NCBI GenBank assembly: GCA_036346225.1
Contig: JARFIW010001105.1
Location: forward strand, 310,001-374,000
DNA: 64,000 nucleotides
Source: Platerodrilus igneus
Lineage: Eukaryota > Arthropoda > Insecta > Coleoptera > Lycidae
Reading direction: 5' to 3'
Positions 42,327 to 54,923 of the stretch are shown one piece after another. The position numbers and the translations under genes were made by a program. Position 1 is the stretch's first letter, and each line of letters begins with the position of its first letter. Below the pieces are notes generated by a model. The model ran no database searches. It was not told the origin of the DNA and worked only from the letters and a program-made list of their open reading frames with translations.

Positions 42327-43028
42327 TTGAAAATGAATGTTGCGTCTACAATCAGTGCATGTAATCGGTTCTTTGCCCGTAGAGGGATTCCTAAGGTCAT
42401 TTACTCTGATAACGCTAAAACATTTAAAAGAATATCACGTGAAATATCGACTTCAAACGAAGTAATGGCGAGTACAGAATTGATCGAGTTTGTAAACAGT
42501 CACCAAATTAAGTGGAAATTTATAATAGAGCGAGCGGCTTGGCACGGAGGATTTTACGAGCGACTTGTAAAAAGTGTAAAAGACGCCCTTAGGGCTGCGA
42601 TAGGACGTTCTTTACTAAATTTAGATCAACTAAATACACTCATTACCGAGGTTGAAGCAACAATAAACGCCCGCCCGCTCACATACCTAGGTAGTGAACC
42701 TATGGATTTAATGCCGTTAACCCTTCGCATTTTTATTGGGACCCGCTTTGGCTACTATTCCTTTTGTTGACCGTGTTATTAATGGAGATGAAATTCGTAG
42801 GCTATGGAAGCAGAGAACAAACGTTATCGACTACTTTTGGAAAAGATGGAGCGCAGAATATTTACAATTATTAAGAGGAGCTCATCATAACGTGAATGTG
42901 CGTGAGTGTGCGATTAAGCAAGGGGATGTCGTATTAATACATGGAAATGATAAACGACGGTTATTGTGGAAATTAGGGTTGGTGAACGACGTTATAAACG
43001 GCCGTGATGGCAAAGTGCGTGCCTGTTA
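42327..43028 (+). pseudogene. BEL/Pao integrase core and C-terminus (broken)
   Basis: The frame 42327-42770 starts inside the core: RRGIPKVIYSDNAKTF holds the second catalytic Asp, and the block AAWHGGFYERLVKSVK the Glu. The first Asp block (GVDFAGP in the family) is deleted at about 42290-42340. A frameshift near 42736 leads to the C-terminal frame to 43028, with LWKQRTNVIDYFWKRWSAEY and IKQGDVVLI typical of BEL integrase tails. Confidence 0.85.
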
Positions 43029-43131
43029 ACGTTAAGATTGCGAATAGTACCGTAATTAGGCGCCCAATACAATTATTGTATCCTTTAGAAATAAGAAGTG
43101 ATAAGTTAAGTTGTACCGCCGCGCCGGAGGA

Positions 43132-43336
43132 TGTATAAAATATTACAGGCCTTCTGCGTGCGTCTATAGACCTAAGGGTAGTAGAGGGAGTAAGTAAGGG
43201 GTTACTGTAACTTGTTGTTCAGAACGTAAGTAGAACGTAGCGAGAACGTAAGAAGCTCTCAAGATGTGTAGTCGCTTAGCTTGATTTATATTTAAATAAA
43301 CCTTTCTTTAATCTTGATGTTGTTTATTGCATTACA
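43132..43336 (+). repeat. BEL/Pao 3' LTR
   Basis: 205 bp, TGTA...TACA, followed directly by the TACCT duplication (43337-43341) and LINE copy A sequence. Confidence 0.92.
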
Positions 43337-43902
43337 TACCTCGTTAATATATTTCTCCAGCATCCGAAGATCTGGTCGTCTGGATACATTTAAACTTACT
43401 GCTAGGGGGAAATGGATATGCACTGCTAAAGTTCCGGTGGGTATGCACTAATCGTCCTGGGGGATCACAATCACTATCACTTCACTTTTAAGTCCTGGAG
43501 GGATGGGCGGTTCACTCTATTTTATTAATTATTTTATTCCTTTGTTTATTTCATTGATTTAATTTAATGAGGGTTTTTGATTTATATGTTCTTATTTATT
43601 TATTTGCCCGGATTAAGTTTTAAGTTTTTATTTATTCCCGATTTCCGCGCGTATAAGGTTAGATAGTGGTCATAGTGATTGTATTAGTGGTGCGGGGGTT
43701 GAAGTGCATATAGACTTTTATAAATATTATGATAATTTTTTTTGTTTTTAGTTTTTGTTTCATTTTTTTTTTAATTTTTTTTTGTTTTTATTTATTTTTT
43801 TCCGTTTTTTTAATTATTTAAATACAGGTTTTGGTTAGCCAAACTCATATCATTTAACGCAAGGTCAAAATCTAAAATTTCCTATCCTGCCTACCTTCCG
43901 AT

Positions 43903-46900
43903 TTACGCGCGGTTATCGCTGTCTAATCTCGCGACCCTTCCCGCGAACTCTTTAAAGGCTGTCCAGAACGCCTTCTGGTTAGCCACTTCCCCAACTTCCT
44001 CTAGGCTCTTTGGCCATGCTAGACCTAGGGTAGCTAATTTGCTATCAGCTAACCTTCGATTTGCCGCCTCAAGTGGGCAGTCGAAAGGCCACGTGTTCTG
44101 CGCTTTCAGCGCCCTCACCGCATTCGCAGCGGTCGTTGTCGGTTAAACCGAATCTTTGTAAATACGCTTTTAGGGCGCCGTGCCCTGTTATCAGTTGCAC
44201 CATTTTATAATCGAGATTCACTTCAATCTTACCTCTAGCTTCTAAGCTCGGTATGAATTTGTGGGTCAACCTGCCCGTGGCAGCGTTGTTCCACCTCTCT
44301 TCCCATTGTCTGATTGACTTTTCGCGCAGCTTTCTTTTAATTAGAGACCTCGGTATCGACGAATGTGATATCCGAAAGTCGCCCGTCGCGGCCTCTTTAG
44401 CTAATTCATCAGCCCTATCGTTCCCTACGTTATCATCGTGCAACCTAACCCGACAGAACTTTAAACGTCGAAACTCGAGCGCCGTATGCGCTCTCCTCCA
44501 GACGTCCGCCTCGAGGTTTGTTAAGGTGTTCATGTTTGTCAAAGCCGTTAGCGCTGATTTACTGTCGCGGATTATATAATATTCATCTCTGCCCGTGTGG
44601 TTTATGACGTAATCGATTGCCTCTCGTATAGCTATTAATTCGCACTGGAAGATAGTGCTCCAGTTTGCGAGTTTCGTTTGATACCGAAACACCTCCCTTT
44701 CCTGCTTAAACACAACAAACGCCGCGCCTGCTTGCCCGTCATCCATACGCGAACCGTCTGTATAAATTCTGATACCCGTCGCGTCCCTATCGCCTTCGAC
44801 AAACTCGATTCCTCTAATATCGGCCGGGTGCCCTAACTCTGATACGACAATCTTTTTCTCTACCTCCCTGTTACCAAGATGAATATCTTCTATAATTTTA
44901 CGTCCCTTCCCTGTATCTACTAACCTTCTATTTCGAAATTCTCTAACGACATATTCGATAGGAAGAGTCCTACTGATAACCAGTACTGCCACCGTGGAGG
45001 GAGTCCTATACGCCCTCGCCGCCTTCACCGCAGTAATGCGTTGAACGCTCGTCAATTGACGCATTTCCCGGACTTTGCAACCTTCCGCCCATACAGATGC
45101 TGAGTACAGCATTGCCGGCTCTATCGCTCCAGCATAGACCGTCCTCAGCCCCTGAAACCCCAGTTTATTTTCGCCGCCGCCATCATTTTGTTTGATATTT
45201 CACTGCCTTTACTTTTAACGTACTGCAATTTAACTTATTGTCATTCTTTACCCCGAGGTATGTAATTGCTTCCTTAAACGGTATTTTCTCCCCTCCTAGC
45301 TCTAGCCTAGGAGGTCGCTGTCCCGGTTTCTTTCCGAAATAAAACGCCTCTGACTTCGCCGTGTTAAATCTTAATTTTACCGCCTGCGATCATTCGTGTA
45401 GTTTATTAAGCGCCTCGTTCGGTTTTGTACGCATTTCCATTAATAATCGCGATCTGACAATTAAAAGCGTATCATCCGCAAACCCAACGATTGAGCATTC
45501 TGTGGGCAACTTGACCCTACAGATGCTCTCATACAACAACTTCCAAAATGTGGGACCAGAGCATGACCCCTGCGGACATCCCGTATCCACCTCGTGCGAC
45601 AAAACTTCACCCGGAATTTCAACCTGTGCCAATCGCCCCGAGAAATAACTCTGGACCAAAGACATCAAGTTTCGCGGACAACCCCTATTTTCCAACTCGC
45701 AAACAATCAATGGCCACCAGGCAACATCAAATGCTCCTGAAATGTCCAAAGCAACAACAACACAGTACTCTTTAGCATCTCTTGCCTGCTTAATTTCCCC
45801 GACAACGAACTCTAATGCGTCGATAGTCGACTTGCCCTCCACGAAACCAAACTGTCGGTTATTAAAACCGCCGCTGTCACGCACTAAGTGCTCAACTCGG
45901 GTAGTCATAAGGCGATCCAAAGCTTTTCCCAGCACCGGCAGCAAGCTAATTGGACGATAGCTGCCCGGGTCTGACGCATCCGCCTTTTTAGGTTTAGGTA
46001 TGAATTTTACGTCCTGGACTTTCCAGCAACGCGGAAAAACGCCTCTCTCTAGACAAAGATTAAACAACCCGACAAAGACGCACGGGGCTAACAGGCACGC
46101 CTCCAGAGCTGTGTCTGAAGTGATTCCGTCGTGCCCCGGTGCCTTCTTAGGGTTCATTCTCCTAAGAGCTCTGACGACCTCGTGAACTAGGATTGCCTTA
46201 TCGGCACCTGTTCCTTGTGCTTCAGTAGCTTCCGGACATACTAAATCGTGCGACCCCTCATCTTCTTCGGGATCATCCGAAGGGAAGAATTTCTCTAATA
46301 AATATTCCGCCGTGGTTTTAAAACCTTCCGTATATTCGCCATTTGTCTTTCTTATGTTACCGAGCGCGATTTTTTGTTGTTTACCCCTTATTACGCGGTA
46401 TGCGTTTCCCCAAGGTTCTTTCTGTGAGTTTCGCGTGCAGAATTCTTTGAATTTATTTGTTCGCGTTTCTTCTATTAATATCTTATATTCGCGGTAACTT
46501 TGATTGTAGTCTATTCTCCGTTGTTCTCTATATTTCTCGAGGCGCGTTGATAGCGGCGCCTTAGGTTACGCGTTTCTGCCCGCTTGGTGGTTAATTCCCA
46601 GGTCCACCAGGGTACGCTGTCTTAAAATGTTTTCTTTCGCGGCATGGAGTACGACGATGCGTCTACCACTGCGTCGTTTAAATTTTCCGCGAGTGTTTCT
46701 ATTTCGTCTGCCTCTCGGCAGTTAAATAGCTTGTTTTCGAGCGCTGAGATACTTTCGGCAAATTTTTGTTTAAACCGCTCCCAATTTGCTTTTTTATTAC
46801 AGAACCGCGGAAATATAGTTAGCTGCTCGTTTGCGCTTGTTTTGGTTTCAACGTCCCATGTTATTAATTTATGGTCCGACCTTAATTTCCAATCACAAAT

Positions 46901-47541
46901 GATTTCTAGCATCTCGTGCGAGGCTGCAGTAATATCAATAAAACTGCTGCCTCTATGCCCCTCAAAAGTAGGTGAATCATTAGTGTTTATCACACTAAGA
47001 TCCCATTCCGTTAAAAGATCAGCCACCTGCGAACCCCTATCGTCTTCTATAGGGCTACCCCATAACGGCGGCTTAGCATTAAAGTCTCCGCCGATTATTA
47101 GTTTCTTATTCCTTTCAATTTGGCGAAAAATGCCTTCGATGTGATTTATTAAGTCCTCGGTTTGAGGATTTTCCCGACGGGAGTCGACTGGTGGAAGGTA
47201 CGCGCTTATCACGTAGAACGTGTTTGTCCCTGTTTTATTTCCGCCATGGTTATAAACTTGTTGGACAAATTGTTTAATATTATCCCGGCGCACGTCCCAT
47301 TATTTATTATTATTCCGCTGCGCGGTCGTTCGCTATTTGCGTTTAAGACGGTAACCCCCCTCCCAAAACCTGTTATTTTGTGGTCATACAGGTGCGGTTC
47401 CTGTATGAACCCGATGTCGATTTCATTTTCTTTTATTATTTTGACGAAATTATTGGTGGCCCCTTTGCCCTTGCCTAAATTAATCTGCGCGCATTTAATT
47501 TTCGAGCTCCTCAAAACATCATCTAATGGCCTAGGATCCAT
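43903..47541 (-). pseudogene. LINE copy A ORF2: endonuclease, reverse transcriptase, RNase H
   Basis: ORF2 starts at ATG 47541, overlapping the ORF1 stop by 11 bases (ATGGATCCTAG). Domains: endonuclease (47520-46800; AQINLGKGKGATNNFV, GGDFNAKPPLWGSPI, SDHKLITW); reverse transcriptase (46157-45390; MNPKKAPGHDGI, YRPISLLPVLGKAL, LDISGAFD, GCPQGSCSGP and catalytic VGFADDTLL); RNase H (44790-44380; IYTDGSRMDD, CELIAIREAI, IIRDSKSAL, GNDRADELA), so all four acidic residues are visible; C-terminal Cys-His finger (CECGEGAESAEHV). At least five frameshifts break it. In the RNase H a normal S.N.G block reads LHDDN, another sign of decay. RNase H plus CCHC ORF1 points to the R1/LOA/I group. Confidence 0.87.
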
Positions 47542-48861
47542 AGTCGATGTTCCTGGTAATGGCTGCCTTCAACCGCTGCATCGTGGGGCACTGGCTGGAC
47601 TTCGCATCATGACGAGTGTCGACCCTGGCGCTACCAACCCTATAGTTCGACCTCACACAGACAACACAACAAGAAACTGCCCGCCTACAGCTCTTGAACT
47701 CATGCTACACTTCGGCGCAGTTACCGCAAAACTGCACCCGCTCCTTACACTCTGTGGACCTGTGGCCGAACTCGTAGAACTCGAAGCACTGGATCATTGA
47801 GAAATGATCCCGAACCCAAACCCTACGCCAACCCAAACAAACTGCCTCCGACAGAAAACACCTCCTAGCCGCCGGCGAAATCTCAAAAACGACGCTAACC
47901 AACAGATCTCTGGGTCCCTGCCACCGAATCGGAACTTCTCCTTTACCTCCTCCTCGAACCTAATCCCCCTGAAGCGGGGGTTCTGAGCAATCAACCTCTG
48001 CAGGAGCTCTTCTTGCTTCATCTCCTTCTCTACCCCAGGGAGCACGATGCGCGGCCTCCTCTTCTCGATGATCCTAGCTATAAGACCCTGACAAGCCCCA
48101 CCTACCGTCGACTGCAAACGCCTGGCATTCTCCTTGCCAGCACACTCGACAACAACGCCACCCCTACGCGTCCGACGTGCTCCGACAACAACGAAACCAT
48201 CCTTGGCCGGGTCAACCTTCCTCTTCAACGTCACCATAACGTCGTCCTTCACTCCTGGGTTGGCGTCGACACGAACTGCGACCGTCGACGCTGCCCTCCT
48301 AACCACTGCTCCAGCATAGGACATCACACCTCTTGGTCCCCCCTGCCCTACCACGACCTGCTTAGTTCGCGCCGCTGCCACTGCTACCTCCGCCTAACCA
48401 TCCCTAATAGCTGATTCGCAACATCTCGAACTCGTCCGCGGCGTTGCGAATCACCTTCCTGTCGTCTACGGTGATGGTCGCCGAAGTAGCAGGATACCCG
48501 CTTATGTATAAAACCGTGCGCCCTCCTCGTACGTAACATCAAGAGATCCAGCTCGTCTAGGTCGCTAGCAGCAACGCTTCCGTCGCTACCAGTCGACCCT
48601 CGACGTTGCGGGCGACTCAGGCTCGGCTCCACACACAAGGGGCGCTGACCCCTCCGACTCCATCACCGCAGACCCAGGCTCCTTCTGCGACGCGACTACC
48701 TCCCTGTCGGACTGCGACACCAACTTCTCTACCGCAACCGCGAGCTCCTTCTCTCCGACCTTCTCAACCGATCCAGCCTCCGACTGCTCACCCTTGACCA
48801 ACTCCGACCGACCACCCCTCTTCTTCTTCGGCAACGGCTCGTCATCTCGATGGACAACCAT
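47531..48861 (-). pseudogene. LINE copy A ORF1 (gag-like, CCHC knuckles)
   Basis: The start MVVHRDDEPLPKKKRGGRSE is shared with copy B. A charged N-terminal half is followed by an RNA-binding-like region (VDPAKDGFVVVGARRTRRGG; NPRFRGIRF; REKFRFGG), then zinc knuckles. The first knuckle is damaged: CFEFYEFGHRSTEC has Phe for the second Cys. The second, CGNCAEVGHEFK..C, is kept. Frames change at about 48600, 48390 and 47850. It ends ...RNIDYG, then stop at 47531. The protein would bind element RNA and deliver ORF2. Confidence 0.83.
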
Positions 48862-49961
48862 GCTGAAAAATCAGATAACAAAACAACAAAGACAAACAAA
48901 TCCCAGGTCAAAATGCCCTGACGACGCTAAATAAACTCGAAGCTAAGATATATAGCTAAACAGCAAAACAACAACAAGTACAGAACAAAAACGCTGTACC
49001 AATAAAAGACCGAAATTTCAAATGACCCTTAAACTTTTCTGTATTTATTTATTTATTCAAATTTTTAAAAATCACCAAATGAAATTTCAAATTTATCAGA
49101 AATAAAATAAACACTAACGTCAAAATAACAAGGAGGACAAAATAAGATAGCAAGCCCAATAAATATACGCAATTAAAAATCTACTATAACACATTTATTT
49201 ATTTAAAATTTAAACTAGCTATAATTACCTCAAAAACAAATTTATAAAATACCGGACTTTAAATGTAGAAACAAACTAATTAAAACACGGGTTATTGGAA
49301 TGCGATACCGAAGCACTTACCGCTTGTTTACTCGATGTTTACTGGACTTTGAAATGTTACACTACTAATTAGACCCAAATATCGATTTTAAGGAATCTTA
49401 AAGTACACGTGTACTTAAAAATGGAATATTTATATTCAAATTATTTTAAAATTTACGGTTTTTAGTTATTTGTATGATTCAAAAGGGCCTAGATTTTGGT
49501 TTTTAAATTGTTATTTTATTACATGCACCATATATAATTTTCCCGAATTTATTTGCTTGTTTTACGCGGTTTTTAACCCGATTTACTAGATTTTCAATAA
49601 ATTTATTTAAAACGCCTTTTTAAATTACTTTGAAATTATTTTGGGGTGTTTGGTTATTGGTTTTTAATTTATTATCCCGAAATTTGATTTAGTTTATTTT
49701 TAAACGAGAATTTTAGTTAAAATTTAAGTTAAAACGCGGTTTTTATTTAGTATTTAACGGATTAAATTATTATTTTGATTTTATTTAATGTCCTGTATAT
49801 TAAAATTAACGGTACAAAATAATAAAAAATAAAATACAATAAAAAGCAAAGCTTAAACTATAATAAAACAATAATAAATAGCAAAGAACTTACTTGTTTA
49901 CTGCAGAAGCGGGAGCACTAAAAAACACGTTCACTCGCTTCTAGCTGTAACTAAAAAGTCG
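48862..49961 (-). other. 5' untranslated region of LINE copy A
   Basis: This is about 1.1 kb of AT-rich, homopurine/homopyrimidine-poor sequence aligning with the copy B leader (56286-57402). The conserved 5' start includes TAGAAGCGAGTGAACGTG. No coding frame is present. Confidence 0.7.
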
Positions 49962-49973
49962 AACTTAAATACA
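49962..49973. repeat. 12-bp target duplication, copy 2 of 3 (shared)
   Basis: AACTTAAATACA at the junction where the 3' end of LINE copy B meets the 5' start of copy A. One copy serves both elements. Confidence 0.85.
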
Positions 49974-51278
49974 TTATAATTTGAATTAGGGCCGCTATAC
50001 TTGCGGCCACGTCCCCAATGCTCCACCCGGAGGTACTACATTGGGTTTAAACGCGAAAAATAGTCGTGCTCCTAATTTATTCTTACTTCATAGTTGATTC
50101 GCCCTAAATAAAAACTAAATAAAAATCTAACAAACCTAAAAATCTAACAAACCTAACAAACTCTAACAATCTAACAAACCTAAAAATCTGACAAAAACTG
50201 GAACAAAAACAAAACAAAAACTAAAAACAGGGTTGTAAATAATGGTATCCCTAGCGCTGACTTTCGAGTGTACCCGATCAACAAGCAAAAATGAGAGGGG
50301 GAGGAATCCGTAATACCGGATAGCAGACGCCGGTTCTGCTTACCAGTGCGACCTGAAGGGTCGTCTTAAAACTATCCAAATCTAGCTAACTAATTTAAAT
50401 CCATCCCTAGCTTTCCCTATCGTTCCTAACTGATTTACATTATGATTACTATCTTCGCAATTCTGCTCGTCCTTCCCAAATATATACTGCAACCAAAATG
50501 GCGACAGAACGTCAAACAAAACAAATAAGCCACATAATACATGCTATATATAAATAAATATAAAGTGTAAATATAAAATATAAATAAATATAATTATATA
50601 AATATATAATAAATGTCTAATAAGCGTTAAGCATATAGCAGTGCACAAAAAGCAAAAGCATCGCCCCATTTATCAGGTGCACTCGCACAAGCATCATGTC
50701 GGCTAGCGCCTTTACACACCAAACGTGCTTCTTAAATTATTTCAAAACTACTAATTAATGTAAATCAATGCTTGTGCGAGTACAGCCGCCACAATTTAAG
50801 TCTTACCTCGATAATAAAATTCTCCAGCATCCGAAGATCTGGTCGTCTGTAACTTACTTCTAAAGGTGGGACGGGTGCACTGCTAAAGTCCTGGTGGGTA
50901 TGCACTAAATGTTTTGGGGATCACAATCACTATCACTATCACTTCACTTTCAAGTCCTGGGGATGCGCGGTTGCACTCTGTTTTATTATCCTTGTTTACT
51001 TTATTGATTTAATTTAATGAGGGTTTATGATTTATTTGTTATTGTTTATTTGGTATTATTTATTCTCGATTTTCCGCACATAATTATGAAGATAGGCAGT
51101 GATTGTATTAATGCAGTGGGGGTTTCTCGTGCATATTGGACATTTTGGTATAATTATCTTTTTTTTTTTTTTTTTTTTTAATATCAGGTTTTGGTTATGC
51201 TCGTATCCTTACTCACGCCAAGTCAATCTAAAATTTTCAATCCTCCCACCAACCCCACCGAATTTTTACACGCGGTCG

Positions 51279-54200
51279 TCATTGATTGTCTAATCTCGCG
51301 ACCCTTCCCGCGAATTCTTTTAAGGCTGTCCAGAACGCCTTCTGGTTAACCACTTCCCCGACTTCCTCCAGGCTCTTTGGCCATGCCAGACCTAGGATAG
51401 CTAGTTTGCTATCAGCCAACCCTCGATTTCCCGCCTCAAGCGGGCAGTCGAAGCACGTGCTCTGCACTTTCCGCGCCCTCACCGCATTCGCAGCGGTCGC
51501 TATTGGTGAGACCGAACCTTTGTAAATACGCCTTCAGGGCGCCGTGCCCTGTTATCAACTGCACCATTTTGTGATCGAGCTTAACCTCGATCTTACCTCT
51601 GGCTTCTATGCTCGGTATGAATTTGTGGGTCAACCTGCCCGTGGCAGCGTTGTTCCACCTCTCTTCCCATTGTCGAATTGATTTTCGCGCAGCTTTCTTT
51701 TGATTAAAGACCTCGGTATCGACGAATGTGATATTCGAAAGTCGCCCGTCGCGGCCTCTTTAGCTAATTCGTCAGCCCTATCGTTTCCTACGTTACCATT
51801 GTGCGACCTGACCCAACAGAACTTTAAACGTCGAAACTCTAGCGCCGTACGCGCTATCCTCCAGACGTCCGCCTGGAGATCTGTCGAGGTGTTCATGTTT
51901 GTTAAAGCCGTTAGCGCCGATCTACTATCACTGATTATATAATACTCGTCTCTGCCCGTATGGTTTATTACGTAATCGATAGCCTCTCGTATGGCTACCA
52001 ATTCGCACTGGAAGATAGTGCACCAGTTCGCGAGTTTGGTTTGAAACCGAAACACCTCCCTTTCCTGCTTATACACGACAAACGCCGCGCCTGCTTGCCC
52101 ATCGTCCATACGTGAACCGTCCGTATAAATTCTGATACCCATCGCGTCCTCATCACCTTCGACAAACTCGATCCCTCTAATATCAGCCGGGTGCCCTAAC
52201 TCAGATACAACAATCTTTCTTGCAATTTCCCTATTACCAAGATTAAGATCTTCGATAATTTCGCGCCCTTTTCCTATATTTATTAATCGTCTATCTCTAA
52301 TCTCCCTAACGACATATTCGATAGGGAGAGACCTACTGATCACCAGGACAGCCTCCGTGGAGGTGGTCCTGTACGCCCTCGCCGCTTTTACCGCGGTTAT
52401 GCGTTGTACGCTCGTCAATTGACGCATCTCCCGGACTTTACAACCTTCTGCCCATACAGAAGCTGCGTACAGTATTGCCGGCTCAATTGCTCCGGCATAA
52501 ACCGTCCTCAGCGATTCGCCCTGAAACCCCACTTTATTTTAGCCGCCGCCATCATTTTATTTGATATTTCGCCGCCCTTACTTTTTACGTATTGTACGTG
52601 CGCTTTCCAATTTAATTTATTGTCGATCTTGACGCCGAGGTAGGTAATACAATCTTTAAACGGGATTTTCTCCTCCTAGCTCTAACCTAGGAGGTCTCTG
52701 TCCTGGTTTCGTGCCGAAATAAAGCGCCTCTGACTTCGCCGTGTTAAATTTTAATTTTACCGCCTGCGACCATTCGTGTAATTTATTAAGCGCTTCGTTC
52801 GGTTTTGTGCGCATATCCATTAACAATCTCGATCTTACAATTAAAAGTGTGTCATCTGCAAACCCAACGATTGAGCATCCTGCGGGCAACTTGACCCTAA
52901 AGATGCTCTCATACAACAACTTCCAAAATGTGGGACCAGAACATGACCCTTGCGGGCATCCCCTTTCCACCTCACGCGACAGAACTTCACCCGGAATTTC
53001 AACCTGTGCTAATCGCCCCGAGAAATAGCTCTTGACCAAAGACATCAAGTTTCGCGGACAACGCCTACGATCTAACTCGCAAACGATTAATGGCCACCAG
53101 GCAGCATCAAATGCTCCTGAAATGTCCAAAGCAACAACGACACAGTACTCTTTGGCATCTCTTGCCTGCTTAATTTCCCCGACAACGAACTCTAACGCGT
53201 CGATAGTCGACTTGCCCTCCACGAAACCAAACTGTCGGTTATTAAAACCGCCGCTGTCTCGCACTAGGTGCTCAAAACGCGTAGTCATAACGCGATCTAA
53301 AACTTTCCCCAGCACCGGTAGCAAGCTAATTGGACGATAGCTGCCCGGATCTGACGCATCCGCCTTTTAGGTTTGGGTATAAATTTCACATTCTGGATTT
53401 TCCAGCAACGCGGAAAAACGCCCTTTCTAAACAAAGATTAAACAACCCAACAAAGACACACGGGGCTAACAGGCACGCCTGCAGAGCTGCGTCTGAAGTG
53501 ATTCCATCATGCCCCGGTGCCTTCTTAGGGTTCATCCTCCTAAGAGCCCTGACGACCTCGTGAACTAGGATTGCCTTATCGGCACCTGTTCCTTGCGCAT
53601 TTGCAGCTTCCGACGTATTAAATCGTGCGACCTTCATCCCCTCGGATTATCCGATGGGAAAAATTTCTCTAGTAAATATTCCGCTGTGGTTTTAAAACCT
53701 TCCGTGTATTCGCCATTTGTTTTCTTTATATTACTGAGCGCGATTTTTGTTGTTTTCCTCTAATTACGCGGTATGCGGTTCCCCAGGGTTCTTTCTCTGA
53801 GTTTTGCGTGCAGAATTCTTTAAATTTATTCGTTCGCGTTTCTTCTATTAATATTTTATATTCGCGGTAACTTTGATTATATTCTATTCTCCGTTGTTCT
53901 CTTATATCTCCCGAGGCGCGTTGATAGCGGCGCCTTAGGTTACGCGTTTCTGCCCGCTTGGTGGTTAGTTCCCGGGTCCACCAGGGTACGCTGTCTTTAA
54001 ATGTTTTCTTTTCGGCATGGAATACGACGACGCGTCTACGACCGCGTCGTTTAATTTTCGCGAGTGTTTCTACTTCGTCTGCCTCTCGGCAGTTAAATAG
54101 CTCATTTTCGAGCACAGGGATACTTTCGCCAAATTTTTGTTTAAATCGCTCCCAATTTGCTTTTTATTACAGAACCGCGGAAATACAGTTAGCTGCTCGT

Positions 54201-54923
54201 TTGCACTTGTTTTGGTTTCAACGTCCCATGTTATTAATTTATGATCAGAGAGCGTTTCCTCGTCCGACCTTAATTTCCAATTACAAATCGTTTCTAACAT
54301 TTCGTGCGAGACTGCAGTAATATCTATAAAACTGCTGCCTCTATGCGTCTCAAACGTAGGTAAATCATTAGTGTTTATCACACTAAGATCCCATTCCGTA
54401 AAAGATCAGCAACCTGCGAGCCTCTATCGTCTTCGATAGGGCTGCCCCATAGTGGCGACTTGGCATTAAAATCTCCCCAATGACTAGATTTTTATTTCTG
54501 CCGATTTTACGAATAATATTATCTACTTCATTTATCAAGTCTTCGGTTTGGGATTTTCCCGCCGGGAATCGACCGGCGGAGGTACACGCTTATTACATAG
54601 AACGCATTTTCCCTGATTTGATTTCGGCCGTCGTTACAAACTCGTTCGATAAATTATTTAATATAATTCCGGCGCACGTTCCATTATTTATTATTATCCG
54701 CTACGCGGTCGTTCACTATTCGCGTTTAAGACGGTAACCCCCCTCCCAAAACCTGTTATTTTGTGGCCATACAGGTGCGGTTCCTGTATAAACCCGATGT
54801 CGATATTATTTTCGATAAATAACTTTACGAAGTTATTTGTTGCCCTCTACCTTTCCCGAGATTTAGTTGCGCGAATTTAATCTTCTTGCTTCTTATGGAC
54901 TTTGTTTTATCTTCACAGTCCAT
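51279..54923 (-). pseudogene. LINE copy B ORF2: endonuclease, reverse transcriptase, RNase H
   Basis: ATG 54923 overlaps the ORF1 stop by 11 bases (ATGGACTGTGA). The endonuclease is badly broken (54900-54070; FETHRGSSFIDITAVSHEM and a later SDHKLITW are recognisable). The reverse transcriptase (53637-52656) keeps KKAPGHDGI, LDISGAFDAAWWPL, RGCPQGSCSGP and VGFADDTLL. RNase H (52160-51760) keeps IYTDGSRMDD, CELVAIREAI, IISDSRSAL and SHNGNVGNDRADELA, so its motifs are better kept than in copy A. The C-terminal finger region is split between frames at 51436-51482. It ends with WTALKEFAGRVARLDNQ at 51279. Multiple frameshifts make it inactive. Confidence 0.87.

Larger units (their letters stand above)
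38601..43336 (+). mobile_element. BEL/Pao LTR retrotransposon, young but internally deleted
   Basis: 4,736 bp with 205-bp LTRs that differ at 4 of 205 positions, a primer-binding site just inside the 5' LTR, a short purine tract before the 3' LTR, and a 5-bp target duplication (TACCT). Gag and Pol are of BEL/Pao type. It is shorter than the usual 6-7 kb because the reverse transcriptase C-terminal half, RNase H and part of integrase are missing. It cannot move by itself but could be mobilised in trans by an intact relative. Confidence 0.9.
37743..49961 (-). mobile_element. R1/LOA/I-group LINE copy A, split by a BEL element
   Basis: Read on the minus strand: 5' leader 49961-48862, ORF1 48861-47531, ORF2 47541-43903, long 3' untranslated region 43902-43342, then (after the BEL insertion at 38601-43336) its remainder 38600-37743, ending ...AAATAATAA. 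Subtracting the insertion gives about 7.4 kb, matching copy B throughout. The same 12-bp sequence lies at both ends. Both ORFs have frameshifts. The coding part is distinctly GC-richer than its surroundings and untranslated regions. Confidence 0.85.

Noticed and set aside
46644..48414. Long plus-strand frames across LINE copy A (up to 212 codons)
   Set aside because: Antisense shadows of GC-rich LINE ORFs; the minus-strand frames have the domains.
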